This document shows positions 33,896-42,535 of a stretch of 64,000 nt of DNA, piece by piece. Under the pieces are notes generated by a model. The model was not told where the DNA came from. It worked only from the letters and a program-made list of their open reading frames with translations, and searched no databases. The position numbers and the translations under genes are program-made. Origin of the DNA: Streptomyces fuscichromogenes (GTDB taxonomy: Bacteria > Actinomycetota > Actinomycetes > Streptomycetales > Streptomycetaceae). Numbering within the stretch: position 1 is the first letter of the stretch; each line of letters starts with the position of its first letter. Where the stretch lies: assembly GCF_014645815.1 (NCBI RefSeq), contig NZ_BMML01000024.1:62001-126000 (forward strand). The letters are read 5' to 3'.

Positions 33896-34501
33896 TCACG
33901 TGCCCTTGATCACCTGGGTGACACCGTTGATGATCTGCTGCACGGCGATCGCGGAGAGCATCATGCCCGCGAGTCGTGTCACCAGGACCACGCCGCCGTC
34001 CTTGATGACCCGGATGATCAGCAGCGAGTAGCGCATCACCAGCCACAGCACGGCGTGGATGGCGAGGATCGCGGTCCACACGGACACCTGCATGGCCACG
34101 CTGTCGGCCTTCTGCACGGCGAGGATGACCGACACGATCGCGCCGGGACCGGCCAGCAGCGGCATGCCCAGCGGCACCAGCGCCACGTTGACGTCCTTGG
34201 TCTGCTTCGGCTCGTCGTTCTTGCCGGTGAGCAGGTCAAGGGCGATGAGCAGGAGCAGCAGCCCGCCCGCGATCATCAGCGCGGGCACGGAGACGTGCAG
34301 GTAGTCGAGGATCTGGTGGCCGAGGAGCCCGAAGACCGTGATCACACCGGCCGCCACGCACACGGCCTGGAAGGCCATCCGCTTCTGCACCTTGCCGGGC
34401 CGGCCGGCGGTGAGGGCGAGGAAGATCGGGGTGATCCCGGGGGGATCCATGATGACGAAGAGGGTCAGGAAGAGGGAGCCGAAGACGGCGAGATCGAACA
34501 T
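33896..34501 (-). CDS. MarC-family integral membrane protein
   Basis: 201 residues with six membrane segments. The diagnostic stretches are FVIMDPPGITPIFLALT near the start and ALVPLGMPLLAGPGAIVSV in the second half, the paired NPxG-like motifs of the MarC family, with PPG here in the first. MarC proteins are membrane proteins of uncertain function, originally linked to antibiotic resistance on weak evidence. It starts at ATG 34501, 56 bp after the PHP gene on the same strand, so a two-gene operon is likely. Confidence 0.92.
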   Translation of the reverse strand: MFDLAVFGSLFLTLFVIMDPPGITPIFLALTAGRPGKVQKRMAFQAVCVAAGVITVFGLLGHQILDYLHVSVPALMIAGGLLLLLIALDLLTGKNDEPKQTKDVNVALVPLGMPLLAGPGAIVSVILAVQKADSVAMQVSVWTAILAIHAVLWLVMRYSLLIIRVIKDGGVVLVTRLAGMMLSAIAVQQIINGVTQVIKGT

Positions 34502-34557
34502 GGGTGTGCTACTGGCCTTGCGGGAGAAAGCGGAGGTGGGCGTGCGAGGTCGGAGCC

Positions 34558-35415
34558 TCAGATCCCGCCGGTCCCCGGCACCGGGAACGCGCCCGTCGCC
34601 CGGCGCGTGATCTCGCCGTACACCTCGGGGTCGGTGGTGTACTCGCCCAGCGTCACCGTCTTGCGGCTGCCGTGGTAGTCGGACGAGCCCGTGACCAGCA
34701 GCCCCAGGTCCCCGGCGAGCCCCCGCAGCCGTACCCGGGTGTCCTCGTCGTGGTCCATGTGGTCGACCTCGATGCCGTCGAGCCCGGCCGCGGCCAGCTC
34801 GGCGATCGCCGACTCGGGCACCGTACGCCCGCGCTTGGCGGCCGCGGGGTGCGCGAACACGCACACTCCACCGGCGGCCTTGACCAGCCGGATCGCCTCG
34901 AAGGGATCGGTCTCGTGCTTCTCCACGAAGGCCCGGCCGCCGTCGGCCAGCCACTCCTCGGTGAAGGCGTCGCTCACGGTCGGCACGACGCCGAGCTCGA
35001 CGAGCGCGGAGGCGACATGCGGCCGCCCGACCGAACCGTCCCCGGCGATCCGCTTCACCTGCTCCCAGGTGACCGGCACCCCCAGCGCGTCCAGCTTGGC
35101 GATCATGCCCTGGGCGCGCGGCACCCGGTCGTCCCGGACCAGCTCGCGCTCGGCGAGCAGAGCGGGCTCCTCGGGGTCGAAGAGGTAGGCCAGCATGTGC
35201 ATGGAGACACCGTCGACACGGCAGGACAGCTCGGCCCCGGTGACCAGGGTGAGCCCCTCGGGCAGCGCGGCGACGGCCTCGGCGTACCCCCGGGTGGTGT
35301 CGTGGTCGGTCAGCGCGACGACGTCAAGACCGGCGGCGGCGGCGTTGCGCACCAGCTCGGCCGGGGTGTCCGTACCGTCGGAGGCGGTGGAGTGGCAGTG
35401 CAGATCGATGCGCAC
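34558..35415 (-). CDS. PHP-domain phosphoesterase (RNase AM / nucleoside bisphosphate phosphatase type)
   Basis: 285 residues starting at GTG 35415. The metal-binding motifs of the PHP fold are present: RIDLHCHSTASDG, ALTDHDTTRG, VTGAELSC, GGVCVFAHPAA and TGSSDYHG. This short single-domain form matches the YciV/TrpH type, which removes the 3' phosphate of 3',5'-nucleoside bisphosphates or trims 5' RNA ends. Cytoplasmic. It is upstream of marC on the same strand. Confidence 0.92.
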   Translation of the reverse strand: MRIDLHCHSTASDGTDTPAELVRNAAAAGLDVVALTDHDTTRGYAEAVAALPEGLTLVTGAELSCRVDGVSMHMLAYLFDPEEPALLAERELVRDDRVPRAQGMIAKLDALGVPVTWEQVKRIAGDGSVGRPHVASALVELGVVPTVSDAFTEEWLADGGRAFVEKHETDPFEAIRLVKAAGGVCVFAHPAAAKRGRTVPESAIAELAAAGLDGIEVDHMDHDEDTRVRLRGLAGDLGLLVTGSSDYHGSRKTVTLGEYTTDPEVYGEITRRATGAFPVPGTGGI

Positions 35416-35539
35416 GACACGGACTCCAGCGGGACGCGACGGAAGGGGACGCGTCAAGGATAACGGCCGGCAGGGGGTGCCCTTGTCACACCCCAAAGCG
35501 GGGGGTGCCCCATACAGGCACAGCACAGGTCCCACCCAG

Positions 35540-35575
35540 GTGCGCGGGGAACTGCGCGACCAGCCCCCACGGCGC
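35540..35575 (+). repeat. Dispersed intergenic element, copy
   Basis: Carries GCGGGGAACTGCGCGACCAG followed by CCCCCACGGCGCC. It lacks the leading hairpin of the 27-kb copy. It sits between two leftward genes. Confidence 0.8.
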
Positions 35576-35611
35576 CGCAGCCGCCCAAGCCGCCCACGTA
35601 CGGCACACCCC

Positions 35612-36253
35612 CTACGGCTCCAGCAGACGCGGCGACAGCGCCCCGCAGGGCACCAGGTCCACCTCGGCCCCCGCGTCCCGCAGATCCGTCAGCACCAGTT
35701 CGTCGTACATCAGCAAGCCGGTCTGCTCGGGCCAGACCACCGCCCACAGCCACAGCCCCCGGGCCTCGCCCGCGAAGACGGCCCGGTCGTCGGGCGCACC
35801 GGAGACATGCCACAGCGGTGTGGGCCGCCCGGCGGCCAGCACCTTCGCCTGCGGCGGCTTCTCCACGCTCATGTACGGTCCCGGATCCGGCCCGTCGATC
35901 CCCGCGTACCGGGCCCCGAGTCCGACCCCCAGCTCCTCGGCGACCAGGATCATCTCCCCTATGCCGCCGAGCGGCGCGGGTCCGGAGCAGGCGACGGCGG
36001 TCGCGCGCCCCCCGCTGCGGTCGTCACCGGCGCACGCCACACCCGTGAACAGCCAGCCGACCGGCAACGGCCAGGGCATCCACACCGGGACCTGGGTGCG
36101 GTGCACCACCACACCGAGGGCCTCGACGCTGGGCGGGATCACGGGCTGTACCGGATGCACGGTCCCGTGCACGTCGCACTGCCAGGTGTCGGCGAAGAGT
36201 CCGGGAGCCCTGACCCGGCCACCACACTTCGGGCAACTGGGTTCGCCCCTCAT
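35612..36253 (-). CDS. Zinc-ribbon protein of the DUF6758 type
   Basis: 213 residues starting at ATG 36253. An N-terminal zinc ribbon is formed by CPKCGG and, 15 residues on, the C and H of WQCDVHG. The rest is a conserved Streptomyces domain with PVWMPWPLPVGWLFTGVA and GGIGEMILVAEELGVGLGARYAG. I recall the family name DUF6758 but not a function. Two perfect 20-bp direct repeats lie about 120 bp upstream and could be its operator. Confidence 0.78.
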   Translation of the reverse strand: MRGEPSCPKCGGRVRAPGLFADTWQCDVHGTVHPVQPVIPPSVEALGVVVHRTQVPVWMPWPLPVGWLFTGVACAGDDRSGGRATAVACSGPAPLGGIGEMILVAEELGVGLGARYAGIDGPDPGPYMSVEKPPQAKVLAAGRPTPLWHVSGAPDDRAVFAGEARGLWLWAVVWPEQTGLLMYDELVLTDLRDAGAEVDLVPCGALSPRLLEP

Positions 36254-36370
36254 AGAGCCCCACGGTCCTACCCTGAATCGCCCACGTCAAGGACGATCAC
36301 CCGTCCAGCGCACGTGATCTCCCGGATGCACAGCCATCCGTGCGAGACCTTCCGCGCCGGCGGGCGCCCC

Positions 36371-36412
36371 TCCCGCACGGATCCCGTACGGGTCCCGCAC
36401 GGATCCCGTACG
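36371..36412. promoter_or_regulatory. Perfect 20-bp direct repeat, 22-bp period
   Basis: TCCCGCACGGATCCCGTACG occurs at 36371-36390 and 36393-36412, two helical turns apart and so on the same DNA face. It lies between two leftward genes, upstream of the zinc-ribbon gene (36253), which fits tandem operator sites. Confidence 0.6.
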
Positions 36413-36518
36413 CGGGCGCCGCCACCGCCCACGTTCCGCCGGTGCGACGCCCGCCCCGGGGGACTTTGCCAACTGACGTCCTCCGCGCGGCGCTTGGTGA
36501 GCTTGCTCACCTGCCCGG

Positions 36519-37115
36519 TCAGTCCAGCGGGACGGAACCGCGGTGCGGGTCCCGGAGGTCCGTCCCGTTCACGAGCCAGCGCTCCTGGAGCGCCCCGGCG
36601 CCGTGCACCCGCTTCCAGGCGGCCTCGTTCGGCGTCATCGGCAGCAGCGGCAGGAACCGCACGGGATCGAGGGGCTCGTCCAGTTGCAGATCCTCGACGA
36701 GACCGCCCGGCTCGCCGACCAGGACCGAGGTGAAGGGCGCGCCCGGCCACAGCGGGCCGCCGACGTCCAGCGACCCGCCCGGCGTCACGACCAGGCCCTC
36801 CACCTGCGGGGACGCGGCGAGTACGGCGAGCGCGCGGAGCACCTTGTCGGTCTCGGCGAGCCCGGCCCGGACCGACAGGACCAGTTCGGCACGCGGTCCC
36901 TCGACGGGGTCCGCGACCATCGCGGTGGGGTCGGCCATGGGGTGCGCGGACATGCCGAGCGTCGCGTAGCGGACGACGTTCTCGCCCTGGAGGTCCTCGT
37001 GGAACCGGAGCACCTCGATGCGGTCCGTACCGAGGAAGGTGACCGCCGCGCGCGCGTCCGGTTCACCCAGTGCGGTGGTCAACCGGGCCTCGACCAGAGG
37101 AAGAACTTCAGCCAT
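36519..37115 (-). CDS. Suppressor-of-fused (SUFU) domain protein
   Basis: 198 residues from ATG 37115; a TTG further upstream is possible but has no better ribosome site. The domain shows VVRYATLGMSAHPM, RAELVLSVRAGL, GLVVTPGGSLDVGGPLWPG and ending LPMTPNEAAWKRVHGAGALQERW, which is the usual bacterial SUFU arrangement. Bacterial members are often immunity or partner proteins; in Streptomyces this copy is a conserved stand-alone gene and its role is not known. Divergent from corA. Confidence 0.82.
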   Translation of the reverse strand: MAEVLPLVEARLTTALGEPDARAAVTFLGTDRIEVLRFHEDLQGENVVRYATLGMSAHPMADPTAMVADPVEGPRAELVLSVRAGLAETDKVLRALAVLAASPQVEGLVVTPGGSLDVGGPLWPGAPFTSVLVGEPGGLVEDLQLDEPLDPVRFLPLLPMTPNEAAWKRVHGAGALQERWLVNGTDLRDPHRGSVPLD

Positions 37116-37602
37116 GTCGTGAGCATAGAACTCGTCAGTACCGGGCAAAGCGGCGCCTTGACACTGAGGGCTACTGCTACTCTGGCCGCGGCGGTTCGGG
37201 GCAGCACGCAGTGCGTCGCGGTCAGACCCCGACGCCGACAGGACTCCCTTACGAGGGACCGGCTGGAGGAGGTGGGGCTGTCATGGATCGAAGTCACCCG
37301 TGCAGTACCACTCGCTCTTCCGGCCTCTGAAATTTCTTCTCTGGCTGGCTGCCGCCTTCTTGTGCGCGTTGTCGTTCGGAAGAGCACTTCGTTTCGCTTG
37401 CCTGATCCCTTTGACCGGTCCGTTCCGGATCTGTCGGGATCCGTTCGTCTGATCTGAATCAGTAGCGAAGTCACCACCGCAACGGTGCGGTGCTCCCCGC
37501 TTTGTGGACGTGCCAAACATCCGCAGTCAGGACGTCCCCATTCCGGGTAGTTCCACCCGTTCGCCCGCGGTCTTCCGCTGCCTGTCGCGAAGGAGCCTGC
37601 CC
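37116..37602 (+). other. Gene-free divergent region and 5' leader of corA, with short upstream ORF
   Basis: 487 bp between the SUFU gene and corA. At 37283-37330 a 15-codon ORF (MDRSHPCSTTRSSGL) follows GGAGGAGG (37265-37272). A small hairpin CACCGCA/TGCGGTG is at 37475-37492 and another, CGGATC/GATCCG, near 37426-37443. A TTGACA is at 37158-37163 without a convincing -10. I looked for the conserved M-box (Mg riboswitch) core and did not find it. Confidence 0.5.
37283..37330 (+). CDS. Possible 15-residue upstream ORF in the corA leader
   Basis: The short ORF has ATG 37283, TGA 37330, and an unusually good ribosome site (GGAGGAGG) though with 10-nt spacing. Short leader ORFs control Mg transporter genes in enterobacteria (mgtA, corA), which makes this one worth noting, but no coding conservation can be judged from one sequence. 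Confidence 0.35.
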   Translation: MDRSHPCSTTRSSGL

Positions 37603-38733
37603 ATGTCGATGATCCGCGACCTCCGTGCCGTGGTCCGCCCCTCCCGCCCCTCGCTGCGCAAGAGCCTGCGTCCGGACAACGGCGCGTACGACACCACTCG
37701 CGACCCCGGTACGCCGTCGGCCGTCGTCGACTGCGCCGTCTACCGCGACGGCGCCCGGATCCAGACCGGCAAGCCGCTCACCCCGCACGAGGCGATGCGG
37801 CTGGTGCGCCGGGACGGCGGCTTCGTGTGGATCGGCCTGCACGAGCCGACCGAGGCCGAATTCGCCGGTATCGCGAGCGAGTTCGGGCTCCACCCGCTGG
37901 CCGTGGAGGACGCGGTCCAGGCCCACCAGCGCCCCAAGCTGGAGCGGTACGACGACTCCCTCTTCACCGTCTTCAAGACCATCCACTACGTGGAGCACGA
38001 CCAGCTCACCGCCAACAGCGAGGTCGTGGAGACCGGCGAGGTCATGTGCTTCACCGGCCGGGACTTCTTCATCACCGTCCGGCACGGCGGACAGGGTTCG
38101 CTGCGGGCGCTGCGGCACCGGCTCCAGGACGACCCCGAGCTGCTCGCCAAGGGCCCCTCGGCCGTGCTGCACGCCATCGCCGACCACGTCGTGGACGGTT
38201 ACGTCGCGGTCGCCGACGCGGTGCAGGACGACATCGACGAGGTGGAGACCGAGGTCTTCACGCCGGGCCGCAGGGGCGGCGTCTCCCGAGGCGTCGACTC
38301 GGCACGGATCTACCAACTCAAGCGCGAGGTGCTGGAGTTCAAGCGCGCGGTCTCTCCGCTCCTGCGCCCCATGCAGCTGTTGAGCGAACGCCCCATGCGG
38401 CTGGTCGACCCCGACATCCAGAAGTACTTCCGGGACGTCGCCGACCACCTCGCCCGGGTCCAGGAGCAGGTCGTCGGCTTCGACGAACTCCTCAACTCCA
38501 TCCTCCAGGCCAACCTCGCGCAGGCGTCCGTCGCGCAGAACGAGGACATGCGGAAGATCACGGCATGGGCCGCGATCATCGCCGTACCGACGATGGTCTG
38601 CGGTGTGTACGGGATGAACTTCAGGTACATGCCGGAGCTGCACTGGAAGTACGGCTACCCGGTGATCATGGGCATCACGGTCTGCATCTGCCTCGGCATC
38701 CACCGCACCCTGAAGCGCAACGGCTGGCTCTAG
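37603..38733 (+). CDS. corA: CorA magnesium/cobalt transport protein
   Basis: 376 residues starting at ATG 37603 with GAAGGAG 11 nt upstream. The large cytosolic domain (about 40-310) includes LVRRDGGFVWIGLHEP and HQRPKLERYDD. The pore end shows the invariant YGMNF signature between two membrane helices (AWAAIIAVPTMVCGVYGMNF; YPVIMGITVCICLGIH). Only two membrane segments lie at the C-terminus, as expected for CorA pentamers. It takes up Mg2+ (also Co2+, Ni2+). The KRNGWL tail is typical. The long leader suggests post-transcriptional control. Confidence 0.97.
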   Translation: MSMIRDLRAVVRPSRPSLRKSLRPDNGAYDTTRDPGTPSAVVDCAVYRDGARIQTGKPLTPHEAMRLVRRDGGFVWIGLHEPTEAEFAGIASEFGLHPLAVEDAVQAHQRPKLERYDDSLFTVFKTIHYVEHDQLTANSEVVETGEVMCFTGRDFFITVRHGGQGSLRALRHRLQDDPELLAKGPSAVLHAIADHVVDGYVAVADAVQDDIDEVETEVFTPGRRGGVSRGVDSARIYQLKREVLEFKRAVSPLLRPMQLLSERPMRLVDPDIQKYFRDVADHLARVQEQVVGFDELLNSILQANLAQASVAQNEDMRKITAWAAIIAVPTMVCGVYGMNFRYMPELHWKYGYPVIMGITVCICLGIHRTLKRNGWL

Positions 38734-38743
38734 GGTGGGCGCC

Positions 38744-39256
38744 ATGACAAGCGAGCTGCTCGACCAGGCCCTCGTCGAGGAGGCCACGAAGAAGTCCGGC
38801 CTCATCTGGGTGCGGGGCGCTGGGGCGGCGACCGCGCGTGCGGTGTGGCACGCGTGGGCCGACGGAGGCGTGTGCCTGGTCGGCGACGGCGCCGAGCAGC
38901 CGTTGGGCGGCCTGGCCGACGGGGGGTCGGCGGAGGTCACCGTCCGCAGCAAGGACAAGGGCGGCCGGCTGGTCACCTGGACGGCGACGGTCGCGGAACT
39001 GGCCGCCGGCACCCCGGAGTGGGACGCGGCGGTGGCGGAACTGAAGGGCAAACGCCTCAACGCCCCCGACGGCGAGGCGATGACGGCCCGCTGGGCGAGG
39101 GAGTCCAGAGTGCTGCGCCTGACCCCGACGGGAGTGACATCGCCGTTGCCGGAGGAGAACCTGGCAGCGGCCCCGCTCCCCTCCCCGGCAACGACCCGGC
39201 GCCCGGTCCCGGCCGCCCTGCCACGGTTGCTTTCGAGACGCCGGAAGCACAAGTAG
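38744..39256 (+). CDS. Hypothetical protein, 170 residues, possibly flavin split-barrel-like
   Basis: It starts at ATG 38744, 10 nt after corA, so probably co-transcribed. The pattern (IWVRGAGAATARAVWHAWADGGVCLVGDGAEQ; VRSKDKGGRLVTWTATVAEL; WARESRVLRLTPTG) suggests a beta-rich domain like PNPOx split barrels, but this is weak. The tail is Pro/Arg/Lys-rich and disordered. Conserved beside corA in Streptomyces as far as I remember; function unknown. Confidence 0.7.
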   Translation: MTSELLDQALVEEATKKSGLIWVRGAGAATARAVWHAWADGGVCLVGDGAEQPLGGLADGGSAEVTVRSKDKGGRLVTWTATVAELAAGTPEWDAAVAELKGKRLNAPDGEAMTARWARESRVLRLTPTGVTSPLPEENLAAAPLPSPATTRRPVPAALPRLLSRRRKHK

Positions 39257-39682
39257 CGGACAGCCGGGCCAGGTTCGGCACCGCCGGGCAGGACCGTCAT
39301 GGCGGATCACCGTTGCGGCGGAATCGGGGATCACCGGTCGGCTTCCCGAACGGCCGGTTCGCTGAGCCCGCTGCCGGAGGTCCGACGGATCCGTGAGACC
39401 GACAAGCCCCGCGGGATCGGTGGATCGATCCATCGGATCTGCGGGCTCGCCGGAACCGACAGACCGATCGGGTCGGTGCGCGCCTGTGGGCCGGTGGCCT
39501 CGCAGGCTACCCACTGGACCTCCGGACCCGCCGGACCTCCGGACCCGCCGGACCTCTGGACCGACCGGGCCTCCAAGACCCGCCGGGCCTCCGAATCGGC
39601 CGAACAACGGTGTTAGGCCGTCGCGGCGCTCGTCGGGGGTGCCGAACTCGCCGAAGGCGTCACGACCCCACCCCGCCGACTC
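39257..39682. other. Gene-free stretch with tandem repeats between convergent genes
   Basis: 426 bp between two convergent genes. It holds the 17-bp tandem repeat (39516-39601) and several smaller GGATCGATCC-like palindromes near 39410-39440. No ORF with convincing codon use, no RNA gene and no clear terminator are seen. Confidence 0.5.
39516..39601. repeat. 17-bp tandem repeat, five units
   Basis: GGACCTCCGGACCCGCC twice perfectly (39516-39532, 39533-39549), then three decaying units at 39550-39601. It is noncoding and lies between convergent genes. Confidence 0.8.
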
Positions 39683-40408
39683 CTACGACGTCGGCAGCTG
39701 CTTCCCGTAGTCCACCGTCTCGTTCTTCTCCGGTTCGGCGACCGAGAAGCCCTTGCCCCAGTCGGAGAACGTGAGGGTGCCGGCGCCGCCGCCGCGTTCC
39801 AGGCGGAGGGGGTACGGCTTGCCTTCGAGGGAGACGTCGAGGGTGCCGCCCGAGCCGTCGTCGCCGGTGATGCGGATCGTGCGGGTGCCCGACTGCTCGT
39901 GGTGCCCGTCCGCCGAGAGCGTGCCGTGCAGGGTCAGCAGGCCCGACAGAAGGAGGTCCTTGTCCGTGAAGCCGCTGAACTTCTTGTACGCGGGGTCCGT
40001 CCGCGGCACCTTGACGTACTTGCCGTCGAGCGTGGTCGCGGCGCTCGTGTCACTGCCGTCGGCGTGGTTCCAGAACCCCGCGTCGGCCTGCAGATACAGC
40101 GTGCCGCCGACCCGGACGAGCTGGAACGTCGAGCCCTTCGACGTCACCGACCCGGTCCCGCCGTCCTTGTTCAGGCGCATGTCCAGCTGGTACGTACGCC
40201 CGCTCGTGACCACGGTCCCCTCCATCCGCACGGTCGCCACGGACGACGCCGCCGTCCGCGTCCTCGACTGGATCTCGGCCGGCGAGAGCTTGCCCACCCC
40301 GTTCGTGCCGGCGTCCGGATCCTCACTGCATCCGGTGAGAACGGCCAGTGCGCACACGGTGGTGACCAGTGCGGCGCGGCGAGTACGGCCCGGCGCGATC
40401 AAGGTCAC
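39683..40408 (-). CDS. LppX/LprAFG-like lipoprotein
   Basis: 241 residues starting at GTG 40408, with AAAGGTGG just upstream. The lipoprotein signal ends in LAVLTGCSED. The mature part (KLSPAEIQSRTRTAASSVATVRMEG; YQLDMRLNKDGGTGSV; LDGKYVKVPRTDPAYKKFSGF) matches the half-barrel fold of LprG/LppX-type lipoproteins, which bind lipids or glycolipids outside the membrane in mycobacteria. Divergent from the MgtE-like gene. Confidence 0.82.
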   Translation of the reverse strand: MTLIAPGRTRRAALVTTVCALAVLTGCSEDPDAGTNGVGKLSPAEIQSRTRTAASSVATVRMEGTVVTSGRTYQLDMRLNKDGGTGSVTSKGSTFQLVRVGGTLYLQADAGFWNHADGSDTSAATTLDGKYVKVPRTDPAYKKFSGFTDKDLLLSGLLTLHGTLSADGHHEQSGTRTIRITGDDGSGGTLDVSLEGKPYPLRLERGGGAGTLTFSDWGKGFSVAEPEKNETVDYGKQLPTS

Positions 40409-40607
40409 GGACAGAGCCACCTTTCTGACGGGTCCGGCACGGCGTACCGCAGCGTACCGGTGCCCCGGCCGCCCGGCGGAGCCGGTCCGTCCGGACCGCT
40501 CACCAGGGCGTATCCGATCGGTACGGGCTAGCCTGAAGCCCACCGAGCGGGCAAAAGGGACCGAGAACCACGCAAGCAGCACTTCGGCAGGCAAAGGAAG
40601 CAACCCC

Positions 40608-41912
40608 ATGGCAGCCGGCGCTCCCCGCATCTTCGTCTCGCACCTCGCCGGTGTCCCCGTCTTCGATCCCAACGGCGACCAGGTGGGCCGCGTCCGGGAC
40701 CTCGTCGTCATGCTGCGCGTCGGCCGCAAACCCCCGCGGCTGCTCGGCCTGGTCGTCGAACTGTCCACCCGGCGCCGGATCTTCCTGCCCATGACCCGGG
40801 TGACCGGCATCGAGTCCGGCCAGGTCATCACCACCGGCGTGGTCAACGTCCGGCGTTTCGAGCAGCGCCCCACCGAGCGCCTGGTCTTCGGCGAACTCCT
40901 CGACCGCCGGGTCCAGCTGGTCGAGACCGACGAGGAGGTCACCGTCCTGGACCTGGCCGTGCAGCAGCTGCCGGCCCGCCGGGACTGGGAGGTCGACCGG
41001 GTCTTCGTCCGCAAGGGCCGCACCGGCACCTTCCGACGGACCAGGGGCGAGACGCTCACCGTCGAGTGGTCCCAGGTCACCGGGTTCTCCCTGGAGGAGC
41101 ACGGCCAGGGTGCCGAGAGCCTGCTCGCCACCTTCGAGCAGCTGCGCCCCGCCGACCTCGCCAACGTGCTGCACCACCTCTCCCCCAAGCGCCGCGCCGA
41201 GGTGGCCGCGGCCCTCGACGACGACCGCCTGGCCGACGTGCTGGAGGAACTCCCCGAGGACGACCAGATCGAGATCCTCGGCAAGCTGAAGGAGGAGCGG
41301 GCGGCGGACATCCTGGAGGCGATGGACCCGGACGACGCGGCCGACCTGCTCGCCGAACTCCCCGAACAGGACAAGGAACGGCTGCTGAGCCTGATGCAGC
41401 CGGCGGACGCGGCCGAGATGCGGCGCCTGATGTCGTACGAGGAACACACGGCGGGCGGTCTGATGACCACCGAGCCGATCGTCCTGCGTCCCGACGCCAC
41501 CGTCGCCGACGCCCTCGCCCGGGTCCGCAACGCCGACCTCTCCCCGGCCCTCGCCGCCCAGGTCTACGTCTGCCGGCCGCCCGACGAGACCCCGACCGGC
41601 AAGTACCTGGGCACCGTCCACTTCCAGCGGCTGCTCCGCGATCCCCCGTACACCCTGGTCAGTTCGCTGGTCGCCGACGACGATCTGCAGCCCCTCGACC
41701 CGGACGCCACGCTCCCGGTCATCGCCGGGTTCTTCGCGACCTACGACATGGTCGCGGCGCCCGTGGTGGACGAGGCGGGATCGCTCCTCGGCGCGGTGAC
41801 CGTGGACGACGTGCTCGACCACATGCTGCCGGAGGACTGGCGGGAGACCGAGTTCCACCTGGACGACGAGGAGCAGGCGGAGAAGAAGGGGGCGGGGACC
41901 CATGGCGCCTGA
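40608..41912 (+). CDS. MgtE N-domain and CBS-pair protein with PRC-barrel-like front, no channel domain
   Basis: 434 residues starting at ATG 40608 with AAAGGAAG upstream. Residues about 1-170 form two PRC-barrel-like repeats (VSHLAGVPVFDPNGDQVGRV; VFGELLDRRVQLVETDEE). Residues about 175-285 are the MgtE N-terminal superhelical domain (LRPADLANVLHHLSPKRRAE, EDDQIEILGKLKEERAADIL, MDPDDAADLLAELPEQDKER). Two CBS domains follow (GGLMTTEPIVLRPD; VDEAGSLLGAVTVDDVLDHM). In full MgtE these parts sense Mg2+ and gate the channel, but no membrane helices follow. It overlaps the DUF1003 membrane gene by 11 nt, a probable partner. Confidence 0.9.
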   Translation: MAAGAPRIFVSHLAGVPVFDPNGDQVGRVRDLVVMLRVGRKPPRLLGLVVELSTRRRIFLPMTRVTGIESGQVITTGVVNVRRFEQRPTERLVFGELLDRRVQLVETDEEVTVLDLAVQQLPARRDWEVDRVFVRKGRTGTFRRTRGETLTVEWSQVTGFSLEEHGQGAESLLATFEQLRPADLANVLHHLSPKRRAEVAAALDDDRLADVLEELPEDDQIEILGKLKEERAADILEAMDPDDAADLLAELPEQDKERLLSLMQPADAAEMRRLMSYEEHTAGGLMTTEPIVLRPDATVADALARVRNADLSPALAAQVYVCRPPDETPTGKYLGTVHFQRLLRDPPYTLVSSLVADDDLQPLDPDATLPVIAGFFATYDMVAAPVVDEAGSLLGAVTVDDVLDHMLPEDWRETEFHLDDEEQAEKKGAGTHGA

Positions 41913-42492
41913 ACGTGAGAGCGGCCGTGAGCGGACGCCGTCGGGCGCCACCGCGGCCACCCGGTCCCGGAGCACCCGGCTGGACCAGCCGCGCCCGCCC
42001 CGGCGGCGGATCGTGCCCGAGTGGGACCCGGAGGCCTTCGGACGGCTGTCCGAGCGCATCGCCCGCTTCCTGGGCACCGGACGGTTCATCGTCTGGATGA
42101 CGTTCGTGATCATCCTCTGGGTGATCTGGAACATCGCGGTACCCGGCAGGTTCCGCTTCGACGAGTACCCGTTCATCTTCCTGACCCTGGCCCTGTCCCT
42201 CCAGGCCTCCTACGCGGCCCCGCTGATCCTGCTCGCCCAGAACAGGCAGGACGACCGTGACCGGGTCAACCTCGAACAGGACCGCAAGCAGAACGAGCGG
42301 TCCATCGCCGACACCGAGTACCTGACCCGGGAGATCGCCGCCCTGCGCATGGGCCTGGGCGAGGTGGCGACCCGGGACTGGATCCGCTCCGAGCTCCAGG
42401 ACCTGCTCAGGGAGATGACGGACGAGCGGCGGGACGGTCAGGTCGTATTCCCGGCAGAACGGTCGGCCCGGCGTGACGTAGACGACCGCTGA
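41902..42492 (+). CDS. DUF1003 membrane protein
   Basis: 196 residues. It overlaps the MgtE-like gene by 11 nt (ATG inside its last codons), so translationally coupled. Residues 1-60 are Arg/Pro-rich and cytosolic. Two membrane helices follow (FIVWMTFVIILWVIWNIAVPG; YPFIFLTLALSLQASYAAPLI), the DUF1003 pattern. Then comes a charged coiled-coil tail (NRQDDRDRVNLEQDRKQNER). It may provide the membrane part for the MgtE-like regulator; this is inferred from coupling only. Confidence 0.9.
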   Translation: MAPERESGRERTPSGATAATRSRSTRLDQPRPPRRRIVPEWDPEAFGRLSERIARFLGTGRFIVWMTFVIILWVIWNIAVPGRFRFDEYPFIFLTLALSLQASYAAPLILLAQNRQDDRDRVNLEQDRKQNERSIADTEYLTREIAALRMGLGEVATRDWIRSELQDLLREMTDERRDGQVVFPAERSARRDVDDR

Positions 42493-42535
42493 GGGGCGTT
42501 ATAGGGGGCCTGTGCCTCGCCGTACCATCGTCTGT

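Noticed and set aside
37116..37602. M-box magnesium riboswitch upstream of corA
   Set aside because: The conserved M-box core could not be found by eye on the plus strand; only small hairpins and a short ORF are present.
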